Shown here: positions 1 to 9,077 of the stretch, piece by piece
How the letters are laid out: each line of letters begins with the position of its first letter
Numbering within the stretch: the stretch's first letter is position 1
Source of the DNA: Chryseobacterium indologenes
Lineage (GTDB): Bacteria; Bacteroidota; Bacteroidia; Flavobacteriales; Weeksellaceae
Reading direction: 5' to 3'
Assembly: GCA_002439165.1 (NCBI GenBank)
Contig: DJTE01000002.1
Coordinates: 62,001-126,000, forward strand
DNA length: 64,000 nt
Notes under the pieces: generated by a model
The model's database searches: none
The model's input: the letters and a program-made list of their open reading frames with translations, nothing else
Told to the model about the DNA's origin: nothing
Position numbers and translations under genes: made by a program

Positions 1-2040
1 TATTTTCCGGAAATCTTCCCGTTGGCAGCTCCCGGCGCATCTATTTCTATCACCCTTCCTCCCCCTTCAATGAACGTTTTGGCTTTAGCTTTAGGAATCA
101 CATATTTTTGAGTAGCCGTGGCAAAATGAAGATCGCTGGCTTCTACATCCAGGGTAAGATCATTAATGGAAGACATCGCCATTTTACCATCCACCTTTCC
201 GCTTACAATCTGGTTTCCGGGTTTATTGGTAAAGTAATTCATGTTCAGATAGCTCACATCGGCATTTACATTCATTGCTACCCTTGATGTACTGAAATCA
301 ATAAGCCCTTTGACCGTTGCTTTAGCCTGTTCATCATTTACCGTAATAAGTCCGTTATATTTTTTATGGTCTAAAAGCCCGTCCAGATAAAGGTTGTTGA
401 TTTCCTTATTCATGATCTCAATACTCGAGATCTGGGATTTAGTAGTGATACGCATGGTGTTGACATCGAAACTCTGCCCGTTAATATCAAATTTACCGGA
501 AATAAGACCTACCGTTTTATTTTTCGTGATTACCGAAGTATTCAGATCTTTTACTTCAACATATCCGGAATATTTAGGCATTGCCGTACTGTAATCGGTT
601 AGTGAAAGTTTTGAAATTTTGGCCTGTCCGATTCCTGTCATCAGGTTTCCCGAAGGTACATACACCTGTTGTGGATTTACTTTTGCCGCACCATTGAATT
701 TCAGTTTGCCAAAGTCATCGGCAAAATTCTTCATTTTCTTTGCAATGAATGAAGGCATCATTGCTTTGAGGTCCTTATAGGTAAAGTCTGCGGAAAGATC
801 ATTGGTCTCTATCAGGAAGTTTCCTTTCAGCAGCCTGTCTACTTTCATAGTACTCGTTGCAATATTCACATCAGGATTTCTGATCAGGAAGTTTTCAAGG
901 TGAAATTTATTGAGAGGGCCTGTCATTTTTCCGGCCAGATTAAACGGTTTAAAGTTATCCCAGTTGGTCACAAAATAACTGATATCATACCCACTGAGCT
1001 GGCTTCCCTGATTAATTTCCATATCCCAACGTACACGGTCTGCAAAATCGGCCCAAGAACCGTCATTAAGGTTGAATTTGATATTTCCCTGCAGCAGGCT
1101 GTGATCTGTATTTAAAGTAAGATCTTTTAATGACAGAAATTGTCGCGTTAAAGAAAGTTCGGTTGAAAAGGTATCAACAAAATGAGACTTGCCCCATCTG
1201 GAAGTAACGAAGGACATATTATTGATGAGTGCCGATATATTGGGTCCGTTAACTTTTACATTGGGAGCTTTAAGGTTGAATTTTGTGGCGGTAAGCCATT
1301 TTCCCGGCTCTCCGGGTGAGTTTTCATTAACGATAGATACTTTGGAATCAATGATCTGTACCCGGGAATTCAGCTGAAAAGGAGGCTTTTTAGGATCTCT
1401 TTTTTTTCCGTTATCAAATAATTCCGTAAACCGGATAAAATTCGAAATACTGTCTCCTTTATAGGTAATTACTTTTACATCTGCATTTACAAGGGTAAGA
1501 GAATTAAAACTCAGGGAATTGCTGTTTCCTGAAATGGCATTATACGCAAGCGACATCCAGTCTGAATTGGCACGGAACTCTTTGGCTGTAATAAACTCCA
1601 GACCTTTGTAGTCCTTAACTTTCAGTCCTTTTATCGTTACATTTCCAAAATAATTTACGTCTACACTTTCCGTAGACATATCGGCTTTAAAATCTTTATT
1701 TACAATCTGAAGAGCCTGATTTGCCGCCCACTGTTTGGTGGCAGGAAGATTGATGACCACAAGAACACCGCCTACAAGAACAATTCCCAGCCAGAAAAGG
1801 ATGAGAAGAAGCCTGGCCCACCAGGAATAGCTGGTGACATCTTTCATTGCCTGCTTCCCAAATTCCTCAGCTGTTTCAATAGGATGATTGATCGCATCTG
1901 ATGCCAGTTCAGACGCTCCTTTAACTGTTTCTTTCACAGCACCTTCTACATTCTCAACAGTCTTCTGTACCTGATCACTTATGTTTTCAGCTACTGATTT
2001 TTTATTCTCATTCTCGTTATTATTCTCTAACTTTGCCATT
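1..2040 (-). CDS. tamB: TamB-like translocation/assembly protein, N-terminal part (gene runs off the window)
   Basis: The minus strand is open for 680 codons from the ATG at 2040 to base 1, with no stop. The first ~65 residues are hydrophilic and charged (starting MAKLENNN). A single membrane anchor follows near residues 70-92 (WWARLLLILFWLGIVLVGG). The rest is a long, low-complexity beta-rich periplasmic repeat region typical of AsmA/TamB proteins. TamB homologues bridge the inner and outer membranes and help outer membrane protein or lipid transport; this role is family knowledge. The C-terminal DUF490 domain would lie beyond the window. The start codon sits three bases from the divergent tsaD start. 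The long cytosolic N-terminal extension is usual for flavobacterial homologues in my recollection. The family call is fairly secure; the symbol denotes homology only. Confidence 0.8.
2028..2035 (+). promoter_or_regulatory. Candidate -7 element (TAACTTTG) for tsaD inside the tamB start
   Basis: TAACTTTG matches the flavobacterial -7 consensus TAnnTTTG and lies 8 bases before the tsaD ATG, within the first codons of tamB on the other strand. No good TTG -33 element is visible at the usual distance. If used, the transcript would start at or within a few bases of the ATG. Confidence 0.45.
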
Positions 2041-2043
2041 ATT

Positions 2044-3060
2044 ATGAGCGACTCTATAATTTTAGGTATTGAATCGTCCTGCGACGACACCTCAGCAGCT
2101 ATCATCAAGGGAAACTGCATTTTGTCGAACATTGCCGCAAATCAGGCCATCCATAAAGAATATGGTGGTGTGGTTCCCGAACTGGCATCGCGAGCACATC
2201 AGCAAAATATAATCCCCGTTGTTGAAAAATCTATTACTAAAGCAAATATACAACAAAATGCTATTTCTGCTATAGGATTTACACGCGGGCCCGGACTTTT
2301 AGGATCTCTTCTTGTAGGAACCTCCTTTGCCAAGTCTCTGGCAATGAGCTTAAATGTACCGTTAATAGAAGTAAATCATCTCCAGGCTCACATTTTAGCC
2401 CATTTTATTGAGGATGCAAATCCTATGCCGCCTGAATTCCCTTTTCTGTGTCTTACAGTAAGCGGAGGACACACCATGATTGTACTTGTCAAAGATTATT
2501 TTGATATGGAAATTATCGGAAAAACAATTGATGATGCAGCAGGAGAAGCATTTGATAAAATCGGAAAAATTTTTGATCTTGATTATCCTGCCGGTCCTAT
2601 CATCGACAGGCTGGCTAAGGAAGGCAACCCGGATGCCTTTAAGTTTAATAAGCCTAAAATGGATAATTATGACTATTCATTCAGCGGCATTAAAACTTCG
2701 GTCCTGTACTTCATTCAGAAAGAAGTCAGAAAAAATCCGGACTTTATTAAGGAAAACCTTAATGATCTTTGTGCCTCCGTTCAAAAGTCCATCATTGAAA
2801 TCCTTATGAATAAGCTCGAAAAGGCTGCGGCTGATCTAAACATAAGAGAAGTAGCCATTGCAGGTGGAGTATCTGCCAATTCTGCCTTAAGAAAAGCTAT
2901 GGAAAATAATAAAGAAAAACTGGGATGGAAGATCTACATTCCAAAATTCGAATATACCACAGACAATGCAGCCATGATCGCTATGGTAGCCCAGCTGAAA
3001 TTTGAAAGAGGAGAATTTACAGACCTGAGAACCACAGCCACTGCGAAGTACGATCTGTAA
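2044..3060 (+). CDS. tsaD: tRNA N6-adenosine threonylcarbamoyltransferase TsaD
   Basis: 338 residues, the usual TsaD length. TsaD with TsaB/TsaE transfers the threonylcarbamoyl group from TC-AMP to A37 of tRNAs reading ANN codons (t6A). Visible family signatures are ILGIESSCDDTSAAI at the N-terminus, the metal-binding histidines H112 and H116 in NHLQAHILAHF, the glycine-rich VSGGHT segment and the C-terminal TTDNAAMIA motif. I chose the ATG at 2044 because TsaD proteins begin just before the ILGIESSCDDT strand; the frame stays open upstream to 1981, but that part would be translated antisense to tamB. It is followed after 28 bases by rsmE on the same strand, probably one operon. Confidence 0.96.
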   Translation: MSDSIILGIESSCDDTSAAIIKGNCILSNIAANQAIHKEYGGVVPELASRAHQQNIIPVVEKSITKANIQQNAISAIGFTRGPGLLGSLLVGTSFAKSLAMSLNVPLIEVNHLQAHILAHFIEDANPMPPEFPFLCLTVSGGHTMIVLVKDYFDMEIIGKTIDDAAGEAFDKIGKIFDLDYPAGPIIDRLAKEGNPDAFKFNKPKMDNYDYSFSGIKTSVLYFIQKEVRKNPDFIKENLNDLCASVQKSIIEILMNKLEKAAADLNIREVAIAGGVSANSALRKAMENNKEKLGWKIYIPKFEYTTDNAAMIAMVAQLKFERGEFTDLRTTATAKYDL

Positions 3061-3088
3061 ACGCTCTTTTATCAACGATATTCTTTTT

Positions 3089-3796
3089 ATGAAACTATTT
3101 TACGGACATATAGAAAACAGTACAGTAACCATTCATGATGACGAACAGCAGCATATGATAAAAGTGCTGAGAATGAAAGCCGGTGAAGAAATTTACGTGA
3201 CCGACGGAAAAGGAAACCTGGCTTCCGGAAAACTGCTGACAGAAGGTAAAAAAGCAGGAATAGAAGTTTCGGAAATTAAAACCGGACTTCCTGATTTCAG
3301 TCCGAAACTTCATATTGCCATTGCTCCGACAAAGAATATAGACAGAATTGAGTTTTTTGTGGAAAAAGCCGTGGAAATGGGCATTTCGGAAATCAGCATT
3401 ATCGTTACAGAAAAAACGGAACGCAAGAATATCAATATCGATAAGATCAGGAAACAGGCTGTTGCGGCCTCTAAACAAAGCCTGAGATTTCATTTCCCTG
3501 TAATCCACGATGCTGTAAAACTTTCTGATTTCTTAAAAAACATCGATCCGGAATATACCTTTGTGGCCCATTGTCATGAAAATCTGGAAAGAACCGACCT
3601 TAAAGCGATTCCCCATCTGGAACAGCTTACTTTTTTAATCGGACCTGAGGGCGATTTTTCTGAAAAAGAGATTTTATTTTTAGCAGAACATAAAATCAAA
3701 GCGGTTTCATTAGGAAATCAAAGGCTGAGAACAGAAACAGCAGGTGTTTTTGTGGCAGCATGGAATTATTTTAATATGAAAGCTGTTAATAGCTAA
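3089..3796 (+). CDS. rsmE: 16S rRNA m3U1498 methyltransferase RsmE
   Basis: 235 residues. RsmE methylates N3 of U1498 in 16S rRNA using S-adenosylmethionine and has a SPOUT (knotted) fold. The N-terminal PUA-like part (MKLFYGHI... QQHMIKVLRMKAGEEIYVTDG) is followed by the catalytic domain with the diagnostic knot motifs LIGPEGDFSEKE (about residues 190-201) and SLGNQRLRTETAG near the C-terminus. It lies 28 bases downstream of tsaD, and the pair is probably co-transcribed. The length matches the family and no key motif is missing. Confidence 0.95.
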   Translation: MKLFYGHIENSTVTIHDDEQQHMIKVLRMKAGEEIYVTDGKGNLASGKLLTEGKKAGIEVSEIKTGLPDFSPKLHIAIAPTKNIDRIEFFVEKAVEMGISEISIIVTEKTERKNINIDKIRKQAVAASKQSLRFHFPVIHDAVKLSDFLKNIDPEYTFVAHCHENLERTDLKAIPHLEQLTFLIGPEGDFSEKEILFLAEHKIKAVSLGNQRLRTETAGVFVAAWNYFNMKAVNS

Positions 3797-3805
3797 AGTC
3801 TGATC

Positions 3806-3890
3806 TTTATTAATCCATAAAGAGTTAGCCGTATGATTTATTTTTTGCAGAAATCCAAAACCTAACAGGTCTTTGAGACCTGTTAGGTTT
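3806..3890. repeat. Dispersed extragenic element with perfect 15-bp palindrome
   Basis: Two parts. Bases 3806-3823 are an 18-base sequence that recurs exactly at 32291-32308. Bases 3858-3872 and 3876-3890 form a perfect 15-bp stem (aaacctaacaggtct and its complement) with a 3-base loop. The stem is not followed by a T-run on the plus strand, so it is more likely a REP-like repeat than a simple terminator for rsmE. A related aaacct/aggttt palindrome lies close to the second 18-mer. Confidence 0.6.
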
Positions 3891-3900
3891 AGAAAAAAGA

Positions 3901-3927
3901 AAAACCTGCTGAAATTCAGCAGGTTTT
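3901..3927 (-). terminator. Intrinsic terminator of tRNA-Ser
   Basis: A 13-bp stem (aaaacctgctgaa and complement) lies immediately 3' of the tRNA on the minus strand and is followed there by a T-rich run (TTTTTCTTTTTT). Confidence 0.75.
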
Positions 3928-3932
3928 GGTTG

Positions 3933-4019
3933 CAGAAAGGAAGGGATTCGAACCCTCGATACAGTTACCCGTATACTACCTTTCCAGGGTAGCTCCTTCA
4001 ACCACTCGGACACCTTTCT
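3933..4019 (-). tRNA. tRNA-Ser (anticodon GGA)
   Basis: 87 bases on the minus strand. The acceptor stem AGAAAGG pairs with CCTTTCT, followed by discriminator G, as expected for serine tRNAs. The anticodon loop reads CTGGAAA (anticodon GGA), there is a long variable arm, and the T-arm contains GGTTCGAATCC. CCA is not encoded. It has its own hairpin terminator. Confidence 0.95.
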
Positions 4020-4074
4020 AATTGAGATTGCAAAAATAGAGTATTTTCTTGAATCTGCAAATTATTTTTGAAAA

Positions 4075-5091
4075 TTAATTGGATATTTCTCCACAAAGGC
4101 TTTTTTCGAAATTATCGGCGAAAGTTCCCGGATAATTCGGGTTGTCTATCAGGTGCATGGCTTTAGTGATTGCACTTTCGGCTGTCATATCCCTTCCGCT
4201 GATTGCGCCGATTTTTGAGAAGATATTGCTGTTTTCATACTTACCAAATGAGATTCCACCTGATATACACTGGCTTACCACCACTATTTCTGTACCGTTA
4301 TTCCTGATAGACTCAAGGGTTTCCTGGGTTTTTTCACTGCTGAAGATCGTCCCGGAACCGAATACCTGTAAAATCAGAACCTTCATTTTAGGAATTTCTT
4401 TAAAATGGCTCAGATGCATTCCCGGGAAAATTCTCCAGAACAGAACATCTTCGGAAATATGTTCGTCAACATGAAACTGTACCTGGGGATCACAACGGTA
4501 AAGATTGTCTTTGATGATATTCAGATGAACTCCGGACTGCCCTAAGATCGGGAAGTTAGGACTGGCATAGGCATCAAAATATTCAGCGGAATATTTAAGC
4601 GTCCTGTTTCCTCTCAGCAGCTTATATTCAAAGTAAATGGCGACTTCCTGAATGACAGCTTCATCATTTTCATAAAGACTGGCATAATAAAGACTGGTCA
4701 GAAGATTTTCTTTCGCATCGGTTCTGAGGTCGCCGATCGGAAGCTGGGAGCCGGTCATGATCACAGGTTTTCTCAATCCTTTCAGCATAAAACTTAATGC
4801 AGAAGCCGTGTAAGACATCGTATCTGTTCCGTGAAGAATCAGGAAACCGTCATACTTATCATAATTTTTGTAAATATAATTAGCGATAATTTTCCATTCC
4901 TCCGGTCCCATATCTGATGAATCCAGTGGTTTTGCGAATGGATGTACAAAAACCTCACATTCCATCAGTTTCATTTCGGGCATTTTTTCAAAAATGTTTC
5001 CAAAATCAAAGGCGCGGAGACTTCCGGTTTCGTAATCTTTTTCCATACCGATGGTTCCTCCGGTATAAATGAGCAGGACTTTTCGTTTCAT
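4075..5091 (-). CDS. ansA: Type I L-asparaginase
   Basis: 338 residues. It hydrolyses L-asparagine to aspartate and ammonia; type I enzymes are cytosolic, and no signal peptide is visible. Catalytic motifs are YTGGTIGM near the N-terminus (first nucleophile Thr) and HGTDTMSYTASALSF around residues 85-100 (second Thr-Asp pair). Substrate-binding MTGSQLP follows. The length and the N-terminal MKRKVLLIYTGG fit the AnsA subfamily. A possible minus-strand -7 box (TAATTTTG) lies at 5145-5138. It converges on tRNA-Ser and is divergent from the TrmH-family gene. Confidence 0.92.
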   Translation of the reverse strand: MKRKVLLIYTGGTIGMEKDYETGSLRAFDFGNIFEKMPEMKLMECEVFVHPFAKPLDSSDMGPEEWKIIANYIYKNYDKYDGFLILHGTDTMSYTASALSFMLKGLRKPVIMTGSQLPIGDLRTDAKENLLTSLYYASLYENDEAVIQEVAIYFEYKLLRGNRTLKYSAEYFDAYASPNFPILGQSGVHLNIIKDNLYRCDPQVQFHVDEHISEDVLFWRIFPGMHLSHFKEIPKMKVLILQVFGSGTIFSSEKTQETLESIRNNGTEIVVVSQCISGGISFGKYENSNIFSKIGAISGRDMTAESAITKAMHLIDNPNYPGTFADNFEKSLCGEISN

Positions 5092-5253
5092 GAATTACTT
5101 TTTAGTAAGAATTTGAGCCTCATTCAGGATCATAGCCCAAAATTACGTTAATTTGCAAAGATTTGAAAACGAATGAAACGCTTATGATAAAATTTTATCA
5201 GAATAAGGCTGTGATGGCAGGCGTTACATTGGATATTGAAAAAAAATAACTCA

Positions 5254-5931
5254 ATGCAGATGAAAGATTTAACGCAGACTTTTGAATATTTGAAACAGTT
5301 TCTAACAGAAGAAAGACTATCGAAAATTGAACATTTTTCCCGGGAAAGTTCAGATTTTGTGCTGCCGGTTGTAGAAGATATTTATCAGTTCCGGAATGCT
5401 GCGGCTATTGTACGTTCTGTGGAAGCCTGTGGTTTTCATAAAGTAGTGGCATTACAGGAAGAATACAGCTTTGAACCTAATCTCCGCGTAACTAAGGGTG
5501 CAGATACCTGGGTGGAGGTAGAAAAGCTTCCCCGGAATATGGAGTCTTTTCAAAAAATTAAAGAAAGAGGATATAAAATTGTAGCTGTTTCACTTGAAAA
5601 CAATGCAAAAATGCTTCCGCAATACGAAATTACGGAACCTATTGCCCTGGTTTTCGGAACGGAAATGGAAGGTGTTTCTGAAGAAATTCTGGAATTTGCG
5701 GATGAGACACTGGCCATTCCGATGTATGGTTTTACCAGAAGTTTTAATGTTTCGGTGGCGGCCTCTATCTGTATGTATGAATTGAAACAAAAACTTATCA
5801 AATCCGGTATTGATTATAAATTAAATGAAGAAAAGCTGTTAAGAATGAAAATACTCTGGGCGGTAAACTCGATAAGAAGCGGACAGCAGATTTTCGAAAA
5901 ATACCTCAAAGATCATAACCTTGAAATATAG
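5254..5931 (+). CDS. TrmH/SpoU-family RNA 2'-O-methyltransferase
   Basis: 225 residues from the ATG at 5254 (a TTG at 5236 in frame would add six residues; another ATG is at 5260). SPOUT-class motifs are visible: RNAAAIVRSVEACGF (motif 1), LVFGTEMEGVSEEIL (motif 2) and IPMYGFTRSFNVSVAASICMYE broken into the PMYGFTRSFNVSVAA core (motif 3). These resemble TrmH, which methylates Gm18 of tRNA, but the exact target (tRNA or rRNA) cannot be fixed from sequence alone. The C-terminal helix-rich tail is typical. The last 11 bases overlap a short lipoprotein-like reading frame starting at 5921. Confidence 0.88.
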   Translation: MQMKDLTQTFEYLKQFLTEERLSKIEHFSRESSDFVLPVVEDIYQFRNAAAIVRSVEACGFHKVVALQEEYSFEPNLRVTKGADTWVEVEKLPRNMESFQKIKERGYKIVAVSLENNAKMLPQYEITEPIALVFGTEMEGVSEEILEFADETLAIPMYGFTRSFNVSVAASICMYELKQKLIKSGIDYKLNEEKLLRMKILWAVNSIRSGQQIFEKYLKDHNLEI

Positions 5932-6019
5932 CAGGATATACATTCTCCTTGCTGCCTCACTCGTAAGCTGTAAAAAAAGAAAGCCTGGTATAACGGAATT
6001 TCCGAAAGAATCCCTGTAA
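5921..6019 (+). pseudogene. Stub of a lipoprotein gene (32 codons with lipobox)
   Basis: A TTG-initiated frame overlapping the end of the methyltransferase gene reads MKYSRIYILLAASLVSCKK and stops 16 residues after the lipobox cysteine (LVSC). This is a convincing lipoprotein signal sequence with almost no mature protein. It could be the remnant of a decayed lipoprotein, a genuinely tiny lipoprotein, or chance. No ATG start is available. Confidence 0.35.
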
Positions 6020-6096
6020 ATTCCAACTCTTTAGCAATCCAAAAAGAGTTGAAATAAAATACTGAAATACAGGAATTTACAAATAAAGCCATACAA

Positions 6097-6123
6097 TTGT
6101 CGTAAAACTGTCATATACTTTTG
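6097..6123 (+). promoter_or_regulatory. Flavobacterial promoter (TTG-N16-TACTTTTG)
   Basis: TTG at 6097-6099 and TACTTTTG at 6116-6123 fit the TTG...TAnnTTTG pattern, with a spacer one base shorter than the usual 17-23. They lie 46 bases before the ATG of the 6170 gene. Confidence 0.5.
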
Positions 6124-6169
6124 AGGTAAAAACAGGTCCCGATTTCCGAATCTTGTACAAAAGATTAAT

Positions 6170-7069
6170 ATGAAAACATTCAGAAGGATTCTGTCAGGTA
6201 TTTTAATAGTTAGTGTGCTTATGTTTTTGGGCGGATATTTTTATTTTAACCAAAAATTCACTCCTGAAAAAAATTATTTAACGGTAAAAAACGAGAGCGG
6301 AAAGATTCCGGTGAAATGGCAGGGAAAGGACAAAAGCGCTTTACTTGTCCCTATAAACTTTCCGGGAGATACGGCTACTTATTATCTTCAGTTTGATACA
6401 GGAGCGGTGTATACTGAATTTTACAGCCTGCCCATAAAAAAGATTAAAGGAGTTATGGTTCATGATGACCGTGCTTCTTCAACGTTCTGTATTGGAAAAA
6501 CAAAAATCTCATCGGATAAATTCAAAATTTCTGCAATGGGAAAAGAATCCGGTAAAATTATGGGCACACTTGGAGCCGATATTCTTGAAAACAGGAAAAC
6601 CATCATCAATTTTAAGGAAAACTTCATCGTTTTTAACCTGTCTGAAGAACCTGCAGAATTTCAAAACAGTCTTATTGATTTTACATTTAAGAAGAGAAAA
6701 ATTATTATTCAGGGTATTTTAAAAGGAAGGGAAGAGAAATTTCTGTATGATTCGGGAACAAGTGCTTATGAACTTTTAACGGATAAAGAGCAGTGGACGG
6801 GTTTAAAATTATCCCAATCAGAAGTCACGGTAGAAAAAGCCCGGTCGAGGCCTACTATTTTAACGGCGTATACCGCAAAAAGCAATACTGACATTCGTTT
6901 TAAGAACAAGAAGATTCCTCTGACTGCGGTAACGTATGTTGAGGGATTCTCTCAGAGCCAGTATATGCTCATGAAATTTTCCGGCATGACGGGAATGCTG
7001 GGCAACAGGATCTTTTTACAAAACAGCATTTACATTGACTGTGCCCGTGAAAAGTTAGGCATTCTGTAA
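6170..7069 (+). CDS. Membrane-anchored retropepsin-like aspartic protease homologue
   Basis: 299 residues. One N-terminal membrane segment (about residues 8-25) is followed by an exported region. Two aspartyl-protease-type motifs are visible: FDTGA (D76-T-G) and YDSGTS (D194-S-G), each followed by a hydrophobic stretch and a glycine-containing strand (LGADIL at ~135 and MTGMLGNRIF near the C-terminus). This two-lobe arrangement is typical of bacterial retropepsin-like or pepsin-like proteins. Catalytic activity is inferred from the motifs only. It has its own promoter-like element and stands alone between the methyltransferase and a DUF2490 protein. A second protein of the same type lies at 11437-12561. 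Confidence 0.6.
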   Translation: MKTFRRILSGILIVSVLMFLGGYFYFNQKFTPEKNYLTVKNESGKIPVKWQGKDKSALLVPINFPGDTATYYLQFDTGAVYTEFYSLPIKKIKGVMVHDDRASSTFCIGKTKISSDKFKISAMGKESGKIMGTLGADILENRKTIINFKENFIVFNLSEEPAEFQNSLIDFTFKKRKIIIQGILKGREEKFLYDSGTSAYELLTDKEQWTGLKLSQSEVTVEKARSRPTILTAYTAKSNTDIRFKNKKIPLTAVTYVEGFSQSQYMLMKFSGMTGMLGNRIFLQNSIYIDCAREKLGIL

Positions 7070-7262
7070 AATACACCCGCTGTATTTCCATTCCTAAATT
7101 TTTCCCAAATCATATGCTTATTTTGTTGTGTTTTTAAACAGTATTAAGAGATTTTGAATAAACTTTGAATGCTCTTAACTGTTTAATTTCGTCAGGTTCG
7201 GATATTCCGTTTTCTATATTTTGACCTGACGGATCTTATCCATTAACATTGAAGCAGTTATC

Positions 7263-8066
7263 ATGATGTTTTGCATTAAAAAAATTTTCACAGGGTTATT
7301 TTTATTGGGCTGTACAGGCAGTGCTGTAAAAGCACAGATCAGCCCGCCGGGTCTGGGAGATGCCAACACAGTATTCTGGTCGGCTTTCGGAGTGAAACGT
7401 CAGCTGGATTCTTTGGGAAAGAAACAGTCTTTAAGCTATATCGCCCTGGGAAGAAAAAGCAGTCCTGATGCCAGCAACCCGTTTTCTAAACAGGCAATCA
7501 TGGTGCTGAACCACGAATTTTATCATTCTTTTGCTCCTCACCAGCAATACAGTTACGCCATAAGCTATCGCCGTCAGCCCAAATATGAAAGTGATTCCCC
7601 TTATGAAAAAGAAGGAACAGAACAGGAATTCAGGGTTTACGGACGGTATGCCTATACTTTCAATCTCGGGAAAAGATGGAAACTGAAGAATACTGTACGT
7701 CAGGAATTCAGAAAGTTTTTTGATGCTGATTTTAATAAAGCTGAAGAAAATTTTCAGTTAAGGACCCGCGTCAAAAGCCAGCTAACCTATAATGTATCTT
7801 CTAAAAACAACCAGAAACTGGCACTCAGTGCGGAAGGCCTTTTTTCTGTAAGTTATCTCAACGAGCCGGATCATGGCTGGACACCTTTCGGATATAGGGA
7901 AATGCGTATTGCGGCATATTACATGTTCAATATTCCCCACTCTCCTTTCACAGTAGATATTGGCTATATGGACGACCTGATCAGGGGAAGCCGGAGTATA
8001 AAAAAAGGCGGAGTTCACTATCTGGCAGCTGATCTTATCTGGAATCTTCCGTATAAAAAGCAATAA
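7263..8066 (+). CDS. DUF2490-type secreted/outer membrane beta-barrel protein
   Basis: 267 residues. The N-terminus is a signal peptide (MMFCIKKIFTGLFLLG, then AVKAQ as a likely cleavage region). The mature part alternates hydrophobic and polar residues with many aromatic strand ends (VYGRYAYTFNLGKRW, LAADLIWNLPYKKQ) and ends near an aromatic/charged terminus, as in small outer membrane barrels. It resembles DUF2490 proteins, whose function is unknown. A double ATG (7263 and 7266) is possible for the start. It is preceded by about 190 bases of non-coding DNA and is probably monocistronic. Confidence 0.6.
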   Translation: MMFCIKKIFTGLFLLGCTGSAVKAQISPPGLGDANTVFWSAFGVKRQLDSLGKKQSLSYIALGRKSSPDASNPFSKQAIMVLNHEFYHSFAPHQQYSYAISYRRQPKYESDSPYEKEGTEQEFRVYGRYAYTFNLGKRWKLKNTVRQEFRKFFDADFNKAEENFQLRTRVKSQLTYNVSSKNNQKLALSAEGLFSVSYLNEPDHGWTPFGYREMRIAAYYMFNIPHSPFTVDIGYMDDLIRGSRSIKKGGVHYLAADLIWNLPYKKQ

Positions 8067-8158
8067 AATCCCAATCAGATGACCGGGATTTTAATCCGGA
8101 AAATATTTTAAGATTCTCCGGCAAAATATAATTTAGATATGAATGTTGGTGCGGATGA

Positions 8159-8857
8159 TTAGTTACAGATCGTCAGAAACTGATGACTCATCTGAACTCT
8201 GAATTTGGCTTCAGATTTCAGTTTTGCGTACACCGTATGTTCAAAAGCCTGTACTGATCTGAGCTTACGGTCGATATATTCTGTAATCTGAGCCACAGAA
8301 AAGATAAAATCCCTGTAAACGGCAATATTCACGGTCTGCCCAAAGTGCGGAAGATAAGCTTTCAGAAAAGGAACTGCCTGCTGGTGCCTGCTGTAATTAA
8401 CACAATACCCTGCTCCTTCTCTTGATGTTATAATTTCCCGATCATTGATATGATCATGAATACTTCCCGTCCCGGAAACATTTTTATTTTTTGATATATG
8501 CCTGTTGATCTTATCCAGGATATGCTGGGCATACTCCATCATGGTAATCGTTTTCCATTCAAAAATATGGTTCATTCCTTTGACAGGTTTGGGAGTCTTC
8601 CCGTTTTCGCAGCTGGTGCAGAAAGAGAGTCCTATCTTTTCATGATAGGGAAAAAAGCAGTCTTTGATCTCCATAGAAGCATCTGCCATAATCCTGTCAT
8701 CTGCAAAACTGTAATACAGATAAGGGCTGTACATGTCTGCCAGCGTCCGCAGGTAATCGGTTTCACTGGTATTATGATACTGTTCAAACCATTTTTCAAG
8801 GTTGTCGTAATAATGGCTCTCAAATTCATTAAAACTTAAATAAAACGGCAATTCCAT
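8159..8857 (-). CDS. Hypothetical protein, 232 residues
   Basis: I do not recognise this protein. I chose the ATG at 8857 (MELPFYLSFNEFE); the frame can be extended to a TTG at 8881. It has no signal peptide or membrane segment, so it is probably cytosolic. It is rich in Tyr, His and Phe, has a CTSC pair near residue 80 and a histidine-rich middle segment (GSIHDHINDREI). The C-terminal third is helical and charged. It converges with the DUF2490 gene and is followed on its 5' side by an unusual purine-rich repeat tract. Confidence 0.55.
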   Translation of the reverse strand: MELPFYLSFNEFESHYYDNLEKWFEQYHNTSETDYLRTLADMYSPYLYYSFADDRIMADASMEIKDCFFPYHEKIGLSFCTSCENGKTPKPVKGMNHIFEWKTITMMEYAQHILDKINRHISKNKNVSGTGSIHDHINDREIITSREGAGYCVNYSRHQQAVPFLKAYLPHFGQTVNIAVYRDFIFSVAQITEYIDRKLRSVQAFEHTVYAKLKSEAKFRVQMSHQFLTICN

Positions 8858-8960
8858 AGCTCTGTAATTTTGATAAAGCAAAGCTATTGCGGTAATGCGA
8901 CAGAACTTGACGTAATATATTTTTTTTATTTTCTTTTGACTGGGAAATTCCGGAATTGCA

Positions 8961-9027
8961 GATAGATGAATGGATGATAGATAATAGACGAATAGAGAAT
9001 AGACAGAGAGATAATAGACGGAGAGAT
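8961..9027. repeat. Degenerate 'gata/atagac' low-complexity tract
   Basis: About 67 bases of imperfect repeats of gatagat, aatagac and gagagat between two minus-strand genes. The plus strand is almost pyrimidine-free. No coding frame is evident. Such tracts can arise by replication slippage. Confidence 0.6.
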
Positions 9028-9077
9028 CTTGTATCTTTCTGTGATATTCATCGGGTGGTTATCTATTTAACACTTCT

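Noticed and set aside
1981..2043. Longer TsaD starting at 1981
   Set aside because: The extra 21 residues are not TsaD-like and would be antisense to tamB; the family begins at MSDSIILGIESSCDDT.
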